The position numbers and the translations under genes were made by a program. A DNA stretch of 64,000 nucleotides from assembly GCA_013400115.1 (NCBI GenBank), contig VXBP01004217.1, positions 1 through 64,000 on the forward strand. Direction: 5' to 3'. The notes below the pieces were generated by a model that had not been told where the DNA came from, did no database searches, and saw only the letters and a list, made by a program, of their open reading frames with translations. The stretch's first letter is position 1; the number at the start of each line of letters is the position of its first letter. This document shows positions 35,301-50,300 of this stretch, piece after piece. Origin of the DNA: Rhinopomastus cyanomelas. Lineage: Eukaryota; Chordata; Aves; Bucerotiformes; Rhinopomastidae.

Positions 35301-38300
35301 CCTGCTTGTTGGGAAGTTAGGCAGCATTTCTTGGAGCCTTTGCTTCAGGCATGGCAATGATGTCATTTATGGCTTGTTTACTTTTTTTTCTTTGCTGGGA
35401 ACTAAGGAAAGTGTCTTTTCTTTACCACAGAATAACTGATTCAGTAAACAGTCTTTTCCACTGAAGCTGAAGGAAAAACTCCTGGTTGTGTGTGGTTTTG
35501 CTCAGCTATCAAACCAAAGAAATCTTGCATCAGAAAAACTGTGAGCCTAGCACTGATCAGCACAGCACTCAGGGCTGATGCAGTTGATTGATGAGTGCAC
35601 ATACAGGTCTTAATGAGCTCTTGTTGGCTGTATATTCAATATTACTAAATTAAAAGAATGTAAATTAAGAACTGAATTAGCTTTCAGTTATTTTTCTGAA
35701 TTCATTTATGTATTGGGAGTAACTGCTAATCTTTTTTTATCTATATGAATATACAGATAAATAGCTACAGAGATATAGTATGTGGGTAGGGCAGTTGTTG
35801 ATTTTTTCAGAAGTGTCTCTGTTCGGTAGTTAAACGTGAACATTTTAGGCACTGTGCCTATGTGGTATTAGAAATGATGTGATAAAAGGACAAGCAGTAA
35901 GCAGCAGCTCAGCAGGTTTGCCATTGGAGTCAGTGTGCCCAGAAGAGGGAAATTCCTGTTCGTATCCCCATGAGCTGTGAGTTAAAGCATGAGAGAATTT
36001 GTTTGCGTGGGAAGAACGCAATTCTTCAGGCTTTTCATAATAAATTACAGTTTCTGAAATGCACAATTGCTACAGCACTGTTCACTTCTTTGTAAATATA
36101 TTTAGATTGCAATTTAGCTAAATATATTTAGGTTATCATTCAAGAGTCCCATTAATGTTAAGTTTCTTCCTAAATGCTCTAAAACTTCAGTTTGGATTAA
36201 ATTATTCGAAAAGGCAAAAAAACCCCAAACTTTTGTGGTGTTTTTTTTTCCCTGTCTAGGGACTGTGTTAGCAAGTGTTAATCTAGCATCATTTCTGTAT
36301 GATTAGAAGATTTGGAGCAACTCCTTAATGTAATCAGGCATTTCTGCTAACTCAGCTTCTTTAACACATGACAATAGGGAGGAACCCTAGAGGCATGATT
36401 TACACAGTGTCTGAGGATGTTACAACTGCACCAGCTTGAAGAGTAACTGAAGCTAGGAAATGATACATCCCTGGACAGCTTCTGAAACCGTCCTGCATTT
36501 ATTGCAGTTCTGATCACTGGCTCAGAACAGTGCTGGTAATTTTAATACCAATAGTTTTTTCTCTGTAACTTCAGCAAGGTCTAAAAATAACATGGTGGAG
36601 CACAGGAAGCGTTGTCTGTGAACAGCCCATGGCACTGAGTAATCTCTAATAACCATAAATACCAGTTGTGGTCATTAATGGTTTGCAACAGTTTAAAGGA
36701 CAGAGTTTGTTTTTCTCCAGTTTGAATACTTTTGGGGATCAGGTAATTGCAGAGGTGATACCTGACCACCTACAATAGTTGTGCAGGAACAATGCTTATA
36801 ACATAAAAAGACAGACTTTTCTACTTTGTTTTAATTTAATTTGTGTAGTTTAAAGTGGAGAATGCACTGTGCTATTAAAGTGCAGAGGGTCTGATCTTAC
36901 AATCATGGCTGTGGGATTAATGGGAACCTTTCTCTGGGAAGCAGTAAGATGTGGGATGAATAGAGTCATGAAATAAAGTATTTTGTGTGAAACAGAAGTT
37001 GACTGTGACAAAGATCAGATTAAAAAATAAAACACAGACCATTAAAACATGAAGTATTGTTTATACGCTGGTCATCCTTCCTCCTCCTGAAGTGTAATGC
37101 ACTTTGCTTTCCTGATAAAAGATGACCATGTTTACTATTAAACACGTTGTACTGTTTCTAAAGAATCTGGGGAGGAAATAAACAGCTGTCAGATGTGTCT
37201 TTTGCTTCTTTATGCTGTTTTGACCTGATTTTCTTCTCTTGTTACTTGATTTTACATCATATAAATTGACAGTGGGTAGATGTGTGTGTTTAAAGTTTGT
37301 GTTTTTCGTCTTTATCACATTAACAAAGTGTATGTGTGTAGGTATATCTTCAAATCATGGTTACATCATGTATGATGGGTTTCTCCTCTCTCAGAAAATT
37401 GATATGCTGATTTTCTCCTAAAGTTTTAATTTACATAGCTGTAACCCTTCTTTATGGGTGGGAGGGGAAAAAAATCTTGTTGACAAGTCTGATATTGCCT
37501 CCTTCAATGATAAATGAGAGATTGCGTATTGCTAGAAGTCTGGCATTTGAAAATGCTCTTTTATATTTAAATTTTTTAATTGGCTTAACAGGTCTTTGAG
37601 TTTTCAAACGTATGGTCTGTCAGTCCGTAGAAATAAGAAGTGGCTGCTTGCAGCATTGGTGACTGTCTAGCTATCCGCAGCTTCAGCTTGGCTTGGAAGC
37701 ATATGAAGAAATTGGCTTTAGTAAAGCAATCAGAACTGTTAGGGAAGAGAACTGGTTATTGTGACCAGTGGAGAGTCCAGTGCAGAGCCACAAAGATGAT
37801 GGAGTGGAACATCTTCCTTACGATAAAATGCTGATGAAGCTGGGTCTGTTTAGCTTGGGAAAAAGGAGACTGAGGGGTGACCTCATTAATGTTTATAGAT
37901 ATGTGGAGGGTGGCTGTCATGAGGGTGGAGCCAGGCTCTTCTCAGTGGCATCCAATGGTAGGACAAGGGGCAATGGGTGTACGCTGGAACATAGGAAGTT
38001 CCACATAAATATGAGAAGGAACTTCACAGTGAGGGTGACGGAGCACTGGAATGAGTTGCCCAGGGATGTTGTGGAGTCTTCTTCTCTGGAAACATCTAAA
38101 ACCTGCCTGAACGTGATCCTGTGTTACTTGATCTAGGTGATCCTGCTGTGGTGGGGAGAATAGACTGGATGATTTTTCAAGGTCCCTTCCAATCCCTGCT
38201 GTTTTGTGATATCTCCCTGTCCTGGTTTGAGTTAGGACAAAACTAATTCTGTTTCATGATTGTACTTTCCAGCTCAGTCTTTTCTAAGTAACTGGACTTT

Positions 38301-41300
38301 TTGAAATTAACATCACATTTTTGCATATGATGTCCACTGCTACAACGGGTAACACTTGATGTCTACAGTTGAGATATAGAAAGGCTCTTTCTCATACTTG
38401 TAGCTGTGAAGACCAAGGTCACAGCTTACTTTTGCACTCTTTTGGGAGTGCAGTAGGTTAGAGGCCACACTTCAATATGGACAGGACAGGACAGATGACC
38501 CTACACTGTCCAACAAGGTGTTCCATCCCCTATACATCATACTGCGTTTTTAAAACTGAGGGATCACAAGGATCAGTCTCTCTTCAGCAATGCCCATGGT
38601 CTAAGGAGGGCCCTGTTTGTTCTGCCTTTGGTCCAAACTCTGCATTCCTGAACTAACTGTCTGCTGCTGAATTTGGTCTGGAACTTTGCCAGTACCTTCC
38701 CACAGCATCAGTGCTGCTGGTTAACTAACTGCCATCAGTGGGGTTAGTTTTGATGTTGGTTTTGTATATATTTCTGCATGTTTCACTTAATTATTTTCAT
38801 TAAAGCAATTAATTTTCTTTTCTAACCCATAAGTGTCTTTCCCTTAACCCCTTTCTCTTTTTTGGGAGAGGAGAGCTAATAGACCATCTCTCACTTGTTT
38901 CTAGTGGCCAGACCAGTGTCAACACATGACACTTCCACAAATATAATTAATCTTTAAAGTACAAGAGATTAGTTGTATAGTGATGCAATATTCCTAAATG
39001 GTGTTTAATTTACCAGTCTTAATATGGACTTACTAGAAACTGTAGATCTTGAATCTCAGTTATAAAAGTTACAATGCCTTCCCATACTGTAAGCCGACCT
39101 GCACACGGCTCAACCTGTACTGTTACACTTTTATCTGCCAGCTTAAATGTGTTGTGCTTGATATTCTTATCAGGACAGTGATATAAAGTTCTTCAAACAG
39201 GGTGGTGACTTGAAAAGCACCCACCAGGAGCTTCTGGTGCGCTCTTTTGAGGGCAGCGTTAAGGACTTTGATTTCTCCTTCAGGCATAAAAAATAATACC
39301 CCTTTTAGGGGGAGCAGAGCAGACGGGAAGGTCAAGGAAAATTTCTAACTCGGACTACTGTAAAAGTCTCAGGACATTGATTTTGCTGATAAGAATACAT
39401 GCTTTAGGTGATGTGCATATAGAAGAAAAATAGAGTTGTTGAGGAAATTTCCTCCAGTTCATCTTCTTATTACTAGCTCAGTACAGAAGTTGGAAGGGAA
39501 AGTAATGTGGCCAGGTCAGGACTCATAAACTTGAAATTATACATAGGGTATGTTGTCTGCCTTTAATCCAAAAGAGAGTAGCCCTGAGGAGAGTAGCCCT
39601 GAGGAGGGGGACTTGGGGGTGCTTGTGGACCAAAAGCTCAACATGAGCCAGCAGCATGCACTTACGGCCCGGAAGGCAAACCACATCCTGGGCTGCATCA
39701 GGAGAAGTGTGGCCAGCAGGTCGAGGGAGGTGACTCTCTCCTTCTACTCTGCTCTGGTGAGACCCCATCTGGAGTACTGCGTCCAGTTCTGGAGCCCTTA
39801 TTACAAGAAGGATGTGGACGTGCTGGAGCGAGTGCAGAGGAAGGCCCCGAGGATGATCAGAGGGCTGGAGCACCTCTCTTGTGAGTCCAGACTGAGAGAG
39901 TTGGGGCTGTTCAGTCTGGAGAAGAGGAGGCTCTGAGGTGACCTTATTGTGACCTTCTAGTATCTGAAGGGGGCCTACAAAAAGGCTGGGGAGGGACTTC
40001 TTAGGATATCAGGTAGTGACAGGACTAGGGCAATGGAGCAAAGCTGGAGATGGGTAGATTTCGAGTGGATGTGAGGAGGAAGTTCTTCACAGTGAGAGTG
40101 GTGAGAGTGTGGAATGAGTTGCCCAGGGAGGTGGGTGAGGCACCATCCTTGGAGGTGTTTAAGGCCAGGCTGGATGAGACTCTGGCCAGCCTGATCTAGG
40201 GTGGGGTGTCCCTGCCCTGTCAGGGGAGTTGGAAGTGGATGATCCTGTGGTCCCTTCTAACCCTGACTGACTGTATGACTTGGTCTGGGTGATCCTGCTG
40301 TGTCAGGGGGATTGGACTAGATGATCTTTCGAGGTCCCTTCCAATCCCTAGTGATTCTATGATTCTATGATAAACCAATCAATCTCCCCCCCCTTTATTT
40401 TCTTTTTTACAATAATTGTTTTATTTTAACAGCTGATATGTGGAAACAACAGCATAAATGCAGTTGGAAGTCTGCAGTTAGCTGGGACTGTTTGCTGTCA
40501 CTCTGACAGCTACTTTGTTTTAGCTTACTTCTGAACGTTCCTCATATTGTGTGCTGCATGTGTGACGGGAGGAATCTGGGCTGAAAAGACTTATCCAGTT
40601 GTGTTATGCTTTATTGTTTCTCTCCAGTGATGGAGAAGTAAAGTCAAGCTAAATCCAGTTTGGATTTTGTTGTTTGTTTTGTTGTTTTGGGATTTTTTTT
40701 TGTCTAGAGTGGGAAACTTTACCCTGTTGGTCTCCAACACTACCAGAGATGTGGGAGGTATAAAACAGGCACAATTATATAGCTTAACTAATGGACTCAA
40801 ATGCATCTGTGTGCCTCTTCCAAGTAGCCATTTCATCAATCTTCCAGGTGCCTGCCCAGCCTGTATGTTAGATTAAGGTCATGGAGAACATTGCCAAGGT
40901 TGCTACCAGACCTTTCTTTGACAGTGTGTATGTATTTTTTATTAATGTTTCAGTCCAGAGGTATTCCTAGTACACTTGTATTTCCTACACTTTTTCCATG
41001 ACCTCTAGAAACTTGTTTATCTGCTTACTGGGAACTTTTGGTGAATTATTTACAGTTACGTGTCTTTGCTGGTTTAATGCTGAGGCTGATGTGCAGTTGT
41101 TACTCTGTTGAGCAGTTCTGGGTGGGGTGCAATTTGTAAATGGGAAAAGCAAAGTATTTTATCTAGACACTAAAACATGGATAAAGCCATATTTCAGGAA
41201 CCAAACATTTATTTACTGCCATAAGCCATTAGTTTTGAACATACAAATAGATTTTTAATGGTATGATGTGGGTACCGTTCACAGCTGTCCTTTGTTCTTA

Positions 41301-44300
41301 CAGCTCCCTCCTACTCCCAAGAAGTGCACAGTACTTGAATCCAAGGACTAAATCTCAGCTTCTGTGTGGCTCTGAGCAACATTCTGTTTTGGCTGCCTTG
41401 AAGCTACTGTGTTAGTTCCTACAGCCCCTGGTAGAAATGTAGTAATGCCTGTTTTATTCAAGATAAATAAGAACCACATGAGTGGGCAAGGAATGACTAA
41501 AGTTCTTTGGGTACTTTTTTGCCAAGGTGCAAGGAGAGGGGTCACTGCTACTTAAAGCAGCTGTACCACAGCAATTTCTGGCTGAGACCATGCCAGACCA
41601 GTCACTGAAGACAAAGGTTCTGGGTTATAGTTCTTACTTCTAGAAATAAGTATTTATGATGCAGTCAGATCCCTGATGATAGCACCACAAAAGATTGAGT
41701 AAAAGAGCATGGTGTTTTTATGAACCTTCATTTGGTTTCCTGATATGCTCTGCATGCAGTGTTGTCTTTCTCAACTTGAGTGCTAAAGGGGTCTCTAATT
41801 TGCATGTAAGAATGAATTCTGTTGTCACTGGATATACTTGTCTTAGCCAAACACATGTTTTTAGGCTTATTTTCAAAACATAACAGCTGTTTTGTGAATG
41901 TGACTATCGGCAAGCTGCCTGCAGTAATGGGACTGTGGTAACTTCAGAACCCTCATTGCTGGCATGAAGCTCATCAGATTTGTTTTCATGCTCTCCTGTT
42001 GAACTTTAGTATACAGTTTGCACAAACTGATTTTATTTGTGAGAATGAATGCCAGGCTTGATAGTCCCCTCCAGTGGCAGCCAAGATGCCACTGATGGCA
42101 TGTATACTGGGGTAGCCCAGTGCTGCCAGGCAGCCCATAACCTCTGTGGTGCCCAGTACTCTGCAAGTGTGGAGGGCTGTGTCCACTTCCTATGTTCCTG
42201 ATTTTGTGTATACTTGCATTTTGAGGATGCAGTTACTCTTTGTTACTCAGATATTGCTGACTGTGTTCATCCCTTTGTGTGAGTGGGATAGCTAGACTTA
42301 AACTCCATAGCTCCATAGTCTGTGCATAAAGACCATACAGCAGAGCTCCTTACAGCAGACATCTGGAAAGGTATTTGTGCTGGTGAATGGTGAAGCAGGT
42401 ACCATGTCAAGCTACAGCTAGAATTCATTGTGGTTTTTTGTGAAGACAGAATTTTGCAGCTAACTTGCTCGGGTTAACTGGGCCATAGTGGTAACTTGGG
42501 GTCTAAGTAATGGCAGGCAGTTTTCTGCTGCTCTGCTTGTGTTATTGTTGCTCAGCTGGAACCCTAAAGCTGCCATGGTGATGCTGCTGGGTGCTCTGGA
42601 CACTCAGTCGACTTCTCAGTGTGACATTTGCATGCAGCTCAGCCTGAGGTAGGGGCTCGGGTGCTGCACTGAGCCTCTGCATTGGCTGAGCTCTTTATGG
42701 GACCAAACATGCACTGCACAGTAGGGACACTGTGGGTGGCTGTAGCTAAAATAGATATAGCTGAGCACATCCTGAAATGGAAAGAGCATTTGGATAAACT
42801 TACTCCCCCGGGATCTGTATTGTGCTTACACATTGAGGCTCCTTGAGTTCATGGAAAAATCGCTTTGGATTTGTGTAACTAGACAGAGGTGGGACAGATT
42901 AGACATCAAGGAAAAGCTCTTTAATGTGAGGGTGGTGGATCACTGGAACAGGTTGTCTAGAGAGAGGGTCAAGGCCTCATCTGTGGAGACTTTCAGCCCC
43001 TTGATGGGGCTCTGGGCAATTTGGTCTGGTAAGTGGTGTCCCTAATTTGTTTTAGAGGGATTGGACCTTTGGTGGTCCCTTCCAACCTTATGATTCTAGG
43101 TGTTCCAGAAGTAGTTGTACTAAATGTAACAAACAAGGAATCAGTTTTTTCAAAGTGAATACATGTTAAAAGGTTAATGGTTATAAAGGTTAAATGTTAA
43201 AAAGAACTTTGTTTCTGACCACCAAATACTTTTGCTTTCACTTCATGCCCTTGCACTGGAATAAATGAAAGTCTCCCATGCTGCACTTAGTGGAGCTCTG
43301 CCAGTAAAACTGGTGCAAGTTGCACCATATAAATAAGGTTACAGGAATTACATTAATATTTTTGTTATGCCTTAATAGCTAGAAGAGAACTAGAAGCTAG
43401 AATGTTGCTTCCTCTTTTTGGTTGGTGGTGCCATCTGTAATGTGCCAAGGTAACTCCAGTGCATTTTGCATTGTCTGTCCATACGCAGAATAGGTAGAAT
43501 AGTTTCTGTGCAGTTTGATCACTTAAAAAACAAACCCAAAAAATCTCTGCTCCACTCCCTCCATAAAGAACCCAAAGAAATCCCAACAAATACTAGTCTA
43601 TAATGAAACAAATGGAGTGGACTCCTAATGCTATAATTACATTTCTGCTTCATGTAAAAATTAAGTACCATGTGCATCTAGAAGTCCATGGTTAAGAAGA
43701 GAGATGGAAATAGTGCCTCTTAAACCTCTTCATCTGTGATTTTTTTTTTTTTTTTTTTAACATGAACCATTGGCAAGCGTGCTACAAAAGAGTATTTCTG
43801 ATTTGAGTGTTACCTTTATAAAAATAGCTTCCTGTTTTTCTGTGACTGTTTGCAAACCTGACTCAGGCAGTTTACTTGGATTGCTGCTTTGGCTGCGAGT
43901 GGGAAACAGATTCTTTTGCAGTTTCATGCCAATGTAAGCGGCATTATTTGTCGTCTGAGCTTTCCTCATTTTATATAGCTGAGGTTGGAATTCCTCATGA
44001 TTTGGCACATCACTCTCTTTCATCCTATTCCACAAAACTCAACAAGCAAACCAAGCTCTATAGTGAATACTGAAATAAATGAACAATGTGTAGGTGGAGT
44101 TACTGCGGGTTCCATTAAGAGAGTAACAGTATTCCGTGAACAGTAGGGGTTTTTTGCTTGCCAAACTGTACTTGTATGTTGATTTAATACTGTCGCTATG
44201 GGAGATATCTGATGCTGCCCACATTTTGTCACTTATATCATGTTGTCAAGTACCGATTTTTATTTTTTTTTTTTAAATTTATTTATTTTTTTAAAAATCT

Positions 44301-47300
44301 TTTGCTATTGGCATTCCTCAGGAAAGCATACGTGTGAAAATGTCTCCCAAACCAAATTACTTGTTCATTGCTTGACACCAGGAAACTTTCAGTAATGGGT
44401 TTGCTTGGCTTGGCAGTGCAGTCTGGTATGATCAGACTTTTCCAGGTCCCTCTCATTTGACCTAAATTCAGTGCTTGACCTAAAAATTAATCATAACTTA
44501 ATCTGTTCCATAGAGAAAAATCCTATCCTCTGTCTTCAATTCTGTTTTAGTTGTAGTCTAAGGACAAAACAGCAAAAGCTGTGGAAGGATGTGGGAGAAA
44601 TCTGCAAAGTTATGCAAGGCGAAGAGGGTGTATAGAGGTGGTGTCAGATAAAAAAATTAAGAGGTCTGCTCAAGGCATCGAAGATGTCTTCTGTGGAGTA
44701 GGTAATGGGGCACATGGTGCTATCACTGCTTAAAGGTTAAGTCAATTCAAGAATTGACTATATAAGAGCAAGGTTATGAAGCAGACCAAGTGTTACCTGG
44801 AAACTCCATCCAGGTCAGAGAAACCAAGGCTGGCAGAATTCTGTGGCGCCATATGTGCTTCTCATGTCCTTGTTGTTCCTAATGTATGTATGTAGGACAA
44901 GGAACAATGAGTGTAAGTTGCAGCAGAGGAGGTTCCGCCTCAACACAAGGGGGAACTTCTTTACTGTGAGGGTCACAGAGCACTGGAACAGACTCCCCAG
45001 GGAGGTTGTGGAGTCTCCTTCTCTGGGGACTTTCAAGGCCCGCCTGGATGTGTTCCTCTGTGATCTGTGTTAGATAGTTTTGTCCTGCTCCGGCAGGGGG
45101 GTTGGACTTGATGATCTCTTGGGTCCCTTCCAACCCCTAACATCCTATGATCCTATGCTGTTGAGCTGCTGCTGAGGATGAACTAGCTAGATCACTATCT
45201 GACCTGCTACGAGTATGTTTGGAAGTGGCCTGTTGATTAGGGCTATTCCAAGCCTTCTTTCAGTGGAAAAAGTATCAGTGGCTCCTGAGACTTGTCTCCA
45301 TATTTTGCCTGCCGTGACTATTTTAGAAGTACTTGAGTTTCATTAGAACAAGGGTTTTTATGTTGCTTTGCAAAGTGCCTGTTCTTCTGTGTAGTTTTTT
45401 GCTTGACTGAGCAGAGGTGTGCTCAAATTACCCTGGTACTTGCTGCAAAGCATCACTCGAGTAACTTGCAAGATGCATTACTTCTACAAAATGGGAAGCA
45501 GATCATCATCTTGTGTGTTAATTTTGCTAAATAAAAGTAAACGGCAAGTAGCGATTGGTTTAAATTTCTCAGGGTGAAGGGTTAATAGTGATTTTTATTT
45601 TTTTTTTTCCTTGTAAGGATTGATGTTATGGGCTCTGTTTAGAGTGCAGCTACTGCTTGCACTTGAACCAATTTGTGGAACAGCAGTGTGTTCTAGGATC
45701 ATCCAGGCTGGTGTTACTGTTCAATGAGGGGTACTGTCTCATTGTTCTGAATGATGTACCTGGAGTATGGTCTTTTGACTCTGCCCAAGGGCTTAAAAGC
45801 ACTAAACATTGCCTGTTGGATAACTAGTTCCCATGATTGTGGGTTGTTTTTCCCCATTTACATAAAGAAATTGAAACACTGGCTTTCAGGGGAGTTACTG
45901 TGATGGAGTGAAGTTCTCTGGTACCATGTAGTCCTGTGATAAGAGGTCGCAGGCTTAGTTCAGACTGAAAAGTAATACTAATTTTGAAGATTCCTACTTG
46001 TCCTGTAGACATGATGGCTTTTGTTTCTATATCTTAAGCTAGTAGTTTACAGAGTAGATAGGTTGGGTTTTCTTGTTATGATTTATTTCTGCCTCCTCTT
46101 CCTGAGGATAGTTTTAAATACAGCACCCTTGTCCATTGCAGTTCTTGTTTGATAATGGCTCATGCCTATAATGTGACAGTGCTTGCCTCCTTTTTAAATG
46201 ACATGCTGGCGTGTCCAGTGCAGTTCAGTGCATTTTTCTGATATAAGCTGTGGCCTGAAAACGTTAATACATGTTCCTTCTTTTTCCCCCTCAGATAAAT
46301 TACTAGTTTTTACTGTAGCAACCAAAGAAACTGATGGCTTTCACCGTTTCATGCGAACTGCAAAGCATTTCAACTACACAGTAAAGGTATTGTGTGTTTT
46401 CATACCAAATATTCATACTGTGCAACCTTTAAGACAGAAACAGTGCAATAGTAACTGAAGTTGCATTAGCTTCCTTGCATGCTAGGGCAGAGTAAAACAA
46501 TTCCAGAGCTTGGGGACAGGTAGGGCACTTGCATGTTGGCCTACTGCTATCCGTGTTGCTTACCTACTGATCCCCCTCTGAATAGCCATGAGACGATACT
46601 TCTGCTGCTCTAGGAACCAATTTACAGATTAGGAGCTATTGTCATCAGTGTCCTCAGTCACCTCTGTGTTCTGTTGTGATTTATCAAATAGCCTTGCTTT
46701 TCTGTGTGGCTGGTCTTCTTTGCATGAATGCTTTTGGAAACTGCACTGCACTCAGCAAGCTTTGAATGTCCCCTTCCTCTTTAACCTGGGCTGGATCCCT
46801 GTTGTGTGGAAGGAAGGAAGTTTACAACTGACAGTTTCACTGTGTTTTTCAGGAACCTGTAATTCTCTGAGAGAACAAAATGTTTGTCATTCTTGCCATC
46901 TCTGCCTTGCTCAACATCTCTGTATGTCACGTACTGAGGTTGGCCTCCACGTGACCTTAGAAAAAGGGAAGGCACTAATCTTCTAAACTTTTACCACAAA
47001 TGGGTTCTGCAAGAGAACAATCCAGGAATTCATATAGTGTTTCTTCTGCTTTCTTAGCACAGTGTCTACACTATAAATAGGAAATTACTTAGGTCTCTGA
47101 AGTTTGACTTCTACCACTGAAGCTGGAAGACCAAGAGAACATGTCTTCACATCATGATGATGTACTAAGGCACTTAAGAAGCCTGAGCTCTGGGATACAC
47201 CTATTAGCTTTGCAGAATTATCCAAAATGCTATGCAATGTAGTTCCTTTGCACAAGTTACATGGTCCAAAAACGTGATGTTCAAAGCCTACAAAAAGTTT

Positions 47301-50300
47301 ATTTGTTTTTGAGATGCGATTCACTACAGTACTTGGCTGGGGAAGGGTTTTATTTAGCATCCAACTGTATATTTGGGATCTTGTCCTTTTCTTGTACATA
47401 AGTTTTCTGGAGGAAATTTAGAAAGAATGGGACTTGCAATTTGTAGTATTAATACCCTGATCCATAAAGGTTGCTTACACTTCTGTTCTTAAAGTGTTTG
47501 TACTGACTTTCAAAGGTCTCGTTCAGAATATTTCTCTAATACAATTTTTGAAACTATTACTCACTTTTTTTCCATCCGGAAGAGTCGCATTTGAATAAAT
47601 GGTGGTAGCAGGCATTTGCTCAATTCTTATTTGGTTAAGAAATGTCTCGTTCATGTTTTTGCAGTGATGTCATTGTGCTGAATGCTGCTTCAAACAGAAA
47701 AATTACGATGCTGGAAATGCTGGCTTGCTATGCTTGAATGCGTTGCTTCTGCTTTCATCATTTTAATGTGTTGCATCTGTCTTCAATAAGGGGCTGCTTT
47801 AAAAAGCTTCTTGGTTTTGGGTACTAGCAATAAGCACTTTTTTTCGTGTTCCAGGTTCTTGGTAAAGGTGAAGAGTGGAAAGGTGGCGAGCTGCCTAACT
47901 CAATTGGTGGAGGGCAGAAAGTTCGACTGCTGAAAGAAGGCATGGCAAGCTATGCTGATCAAGAGGATTTGGTTGTAATGTTTGTTGAATGGTAAGCAAA
48001 GCAGTCTTGTTGCCTTTACGTTTTAGTGTGTGTACGTGTGCAAATGTAGCTGTGGGACATGCTGAAAATGGCATGCTGCTTTCCCCCCTCGCTGTTTATT
48101 TGGGAGGGCTTGCATCCATTTTTCTCCATTCATAAAAATAGCAGCAGCTTGCCCTAGGAGCAATCATTATGTTAAAAGATTTTTAAAAATGTAATTGGGA
48201 CCTGACAGGCTTTTGGGCAAGCTTTCATCTTGTCTCTGTTCAGCTGCTATGAATGGCTGCGGGCAGGGAGTGTGGAATGGAGGAGGAGCAAAACCAGCTC
48301 CAGAAATAAAGTGGCCAGTAGAGACTAGAGCATGAACTTGTTCTGTGAAGCAATAATGATAGGGAGGAAGCTGGGAAATGGAGCCCTGAGGAAAACACAT
48401 AGCAGGAGAACTAATTTTACATGTTCAAGATATGAAAGAAGAGGCTTGGTGCCAGATATACCTCTGATGCGTGGGCCGTGCGGTGGAGGGATGGAGAGAC
48501 AGTGCTTCTGCAGGTGCCAGATTATAGCTCATAGCATAACTATGCTTGAACATCCTCTGGAGGCTGGAAACAGGGAGCTCAAACCTGTTGAAACACAACT
48601 TTTTTCCTTTGTTCCTTCTGCCTTTTTCTGTCTTCTTACTTGGCTTCTGTGACAAGAACACGATCAGAGCAGCAAAGAACCCAGCTAACAGCAACTGCCA
48701 AACTCTTCCACATTGGCAGGGTCAGTTCATAGAATCACAGAACATTAGGGATTGGAAGGGACCTTGAAAGATCAACTAGTCCAGTCCCTCTGCCACAGCA
48801 GGATCATCTGGATCCAGGCAGGTTTTAAACGTCTCCAGAGAAGGAGGCTCCACAACCTCCCTGGGTAGCCCATTCCAGTGCTCTGTCACCCCCACTGTGA
48901 AGAAATTATATATGTGGAACCTCCACATATGTTCCAGCTTACACCCATTGCCCCTTGTCCTATCATTATTTCTACAAGAATTGCTGCATGGAAGGTACAG
49001 GAACAAGCCTTGAATTGGAGACATTAGACCCCAGTTGCAATAGGCAACACTGGCGAGATTACTGAGTGCAAGCTTGCAGTGCATGGGCTCGCACTGCTGT
49101 TACTGAGTTATGTTCGAATGGCTGAAAGAATTTTCTTTCAGCTTTAGCTTGCTTTATTTTATTTTTTAAAAATTGACAGCTGAAGCATCATAGCAAGTTA
49201 GAAATTCAGTAGGATTAGCGCAGTGGATGGGTTAGAAAGCNAAGAAATTATGTGGAACCTCCTATGTTCCAGCTTACACCCATTGCCCCTTGTCCTATCG
49301 TTATTTCTACAAGAATTGCTGGATGGAAGGTACAGGAACAAGCCTTGAATTGGAGACGTTAGACCCCAGTTGCAATCGGCAACACTGGCGAGATTACTGA
49401 GTGCAAGCTTGCAGTGCATGGGCTTGCACTGCTGTTACTGAGTTATGTTCGAATGGCTGTTCCAGAATTTTCTTTCAGCTTTAGCTTGCTTTATTTTATT
49501 TTTTAAAAATTGACAGCTGAAGCATCATAGCAAGTTAGAAATTCAGTAGGATTAGCGCAGTGGATGGGTTAGAAAGCCGAAGTCTACGTTTTAAAAAAAT
49601 TATGAACCAACTTTATGAGGGTAGCTCATTACATCATTTTTTTTTTTTTTTGTATGTGAAAGTAACAGAGTTTGGAGTTGTGTTTTGGTTTTTGATTTCT
49701 TTCTTTTTTTGAAATTGCCTTCATCAGTTTTGCATTTGGTAAGTGGAAGAAGTATCTTTCGAAAAGCACGTTTGTTCATAGTGTTGTCCTACTCATCATA
49801 GACTCTTAGAATCATAGAATCATTAGGGATTGGACGGGACCTCAAAAGATCATCTAGTTCAATCCCCCTGACACAGCAGGATCACCTAGACCAGGTCACA
49901 CAGGAACACATCCAGGCAGGCCTTGAACATCTCCAGTAAAGGAGACTCCACAACCTCACTGGGCAGCCTGTTCCAGTGCTCCGTCACCCTCACTGTGAAG
50001 AAGTTCCTTCTGAGATTGATGTGGAACCTTCTATGTTCCAGATTACAACCATTGCCCCTCGTCCTATCACTACATGACACTGAGGATAGCCCAGCTCCAT
50101 CCTCCTGACACCCACCCCTCAAATATTTGTAGACATTAATGAGNNNNNNNNNNNNNNNNNNNNNNNNNNNNNNNNNNNNNNNNNNNNNNNNNNNNNNNNN
50201 NNNNNNNNNNNNNNNNNNNNNNNNNNNNNNNNNNNNNNTTTCATCATTTTAATGTGTTGCATCTGTCTTCAATAAGGGGCTGCTTTAAAAAGCTTCTTGG

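Noticed and set aside
39550..39936. 128-codon open frame as a host gene
   Set aside because: The protein is the CR1 ORF2 C-terminus (CVQFWSPYYKKD and SLEKRRL are typical), so it is annotated as part of a LINE.
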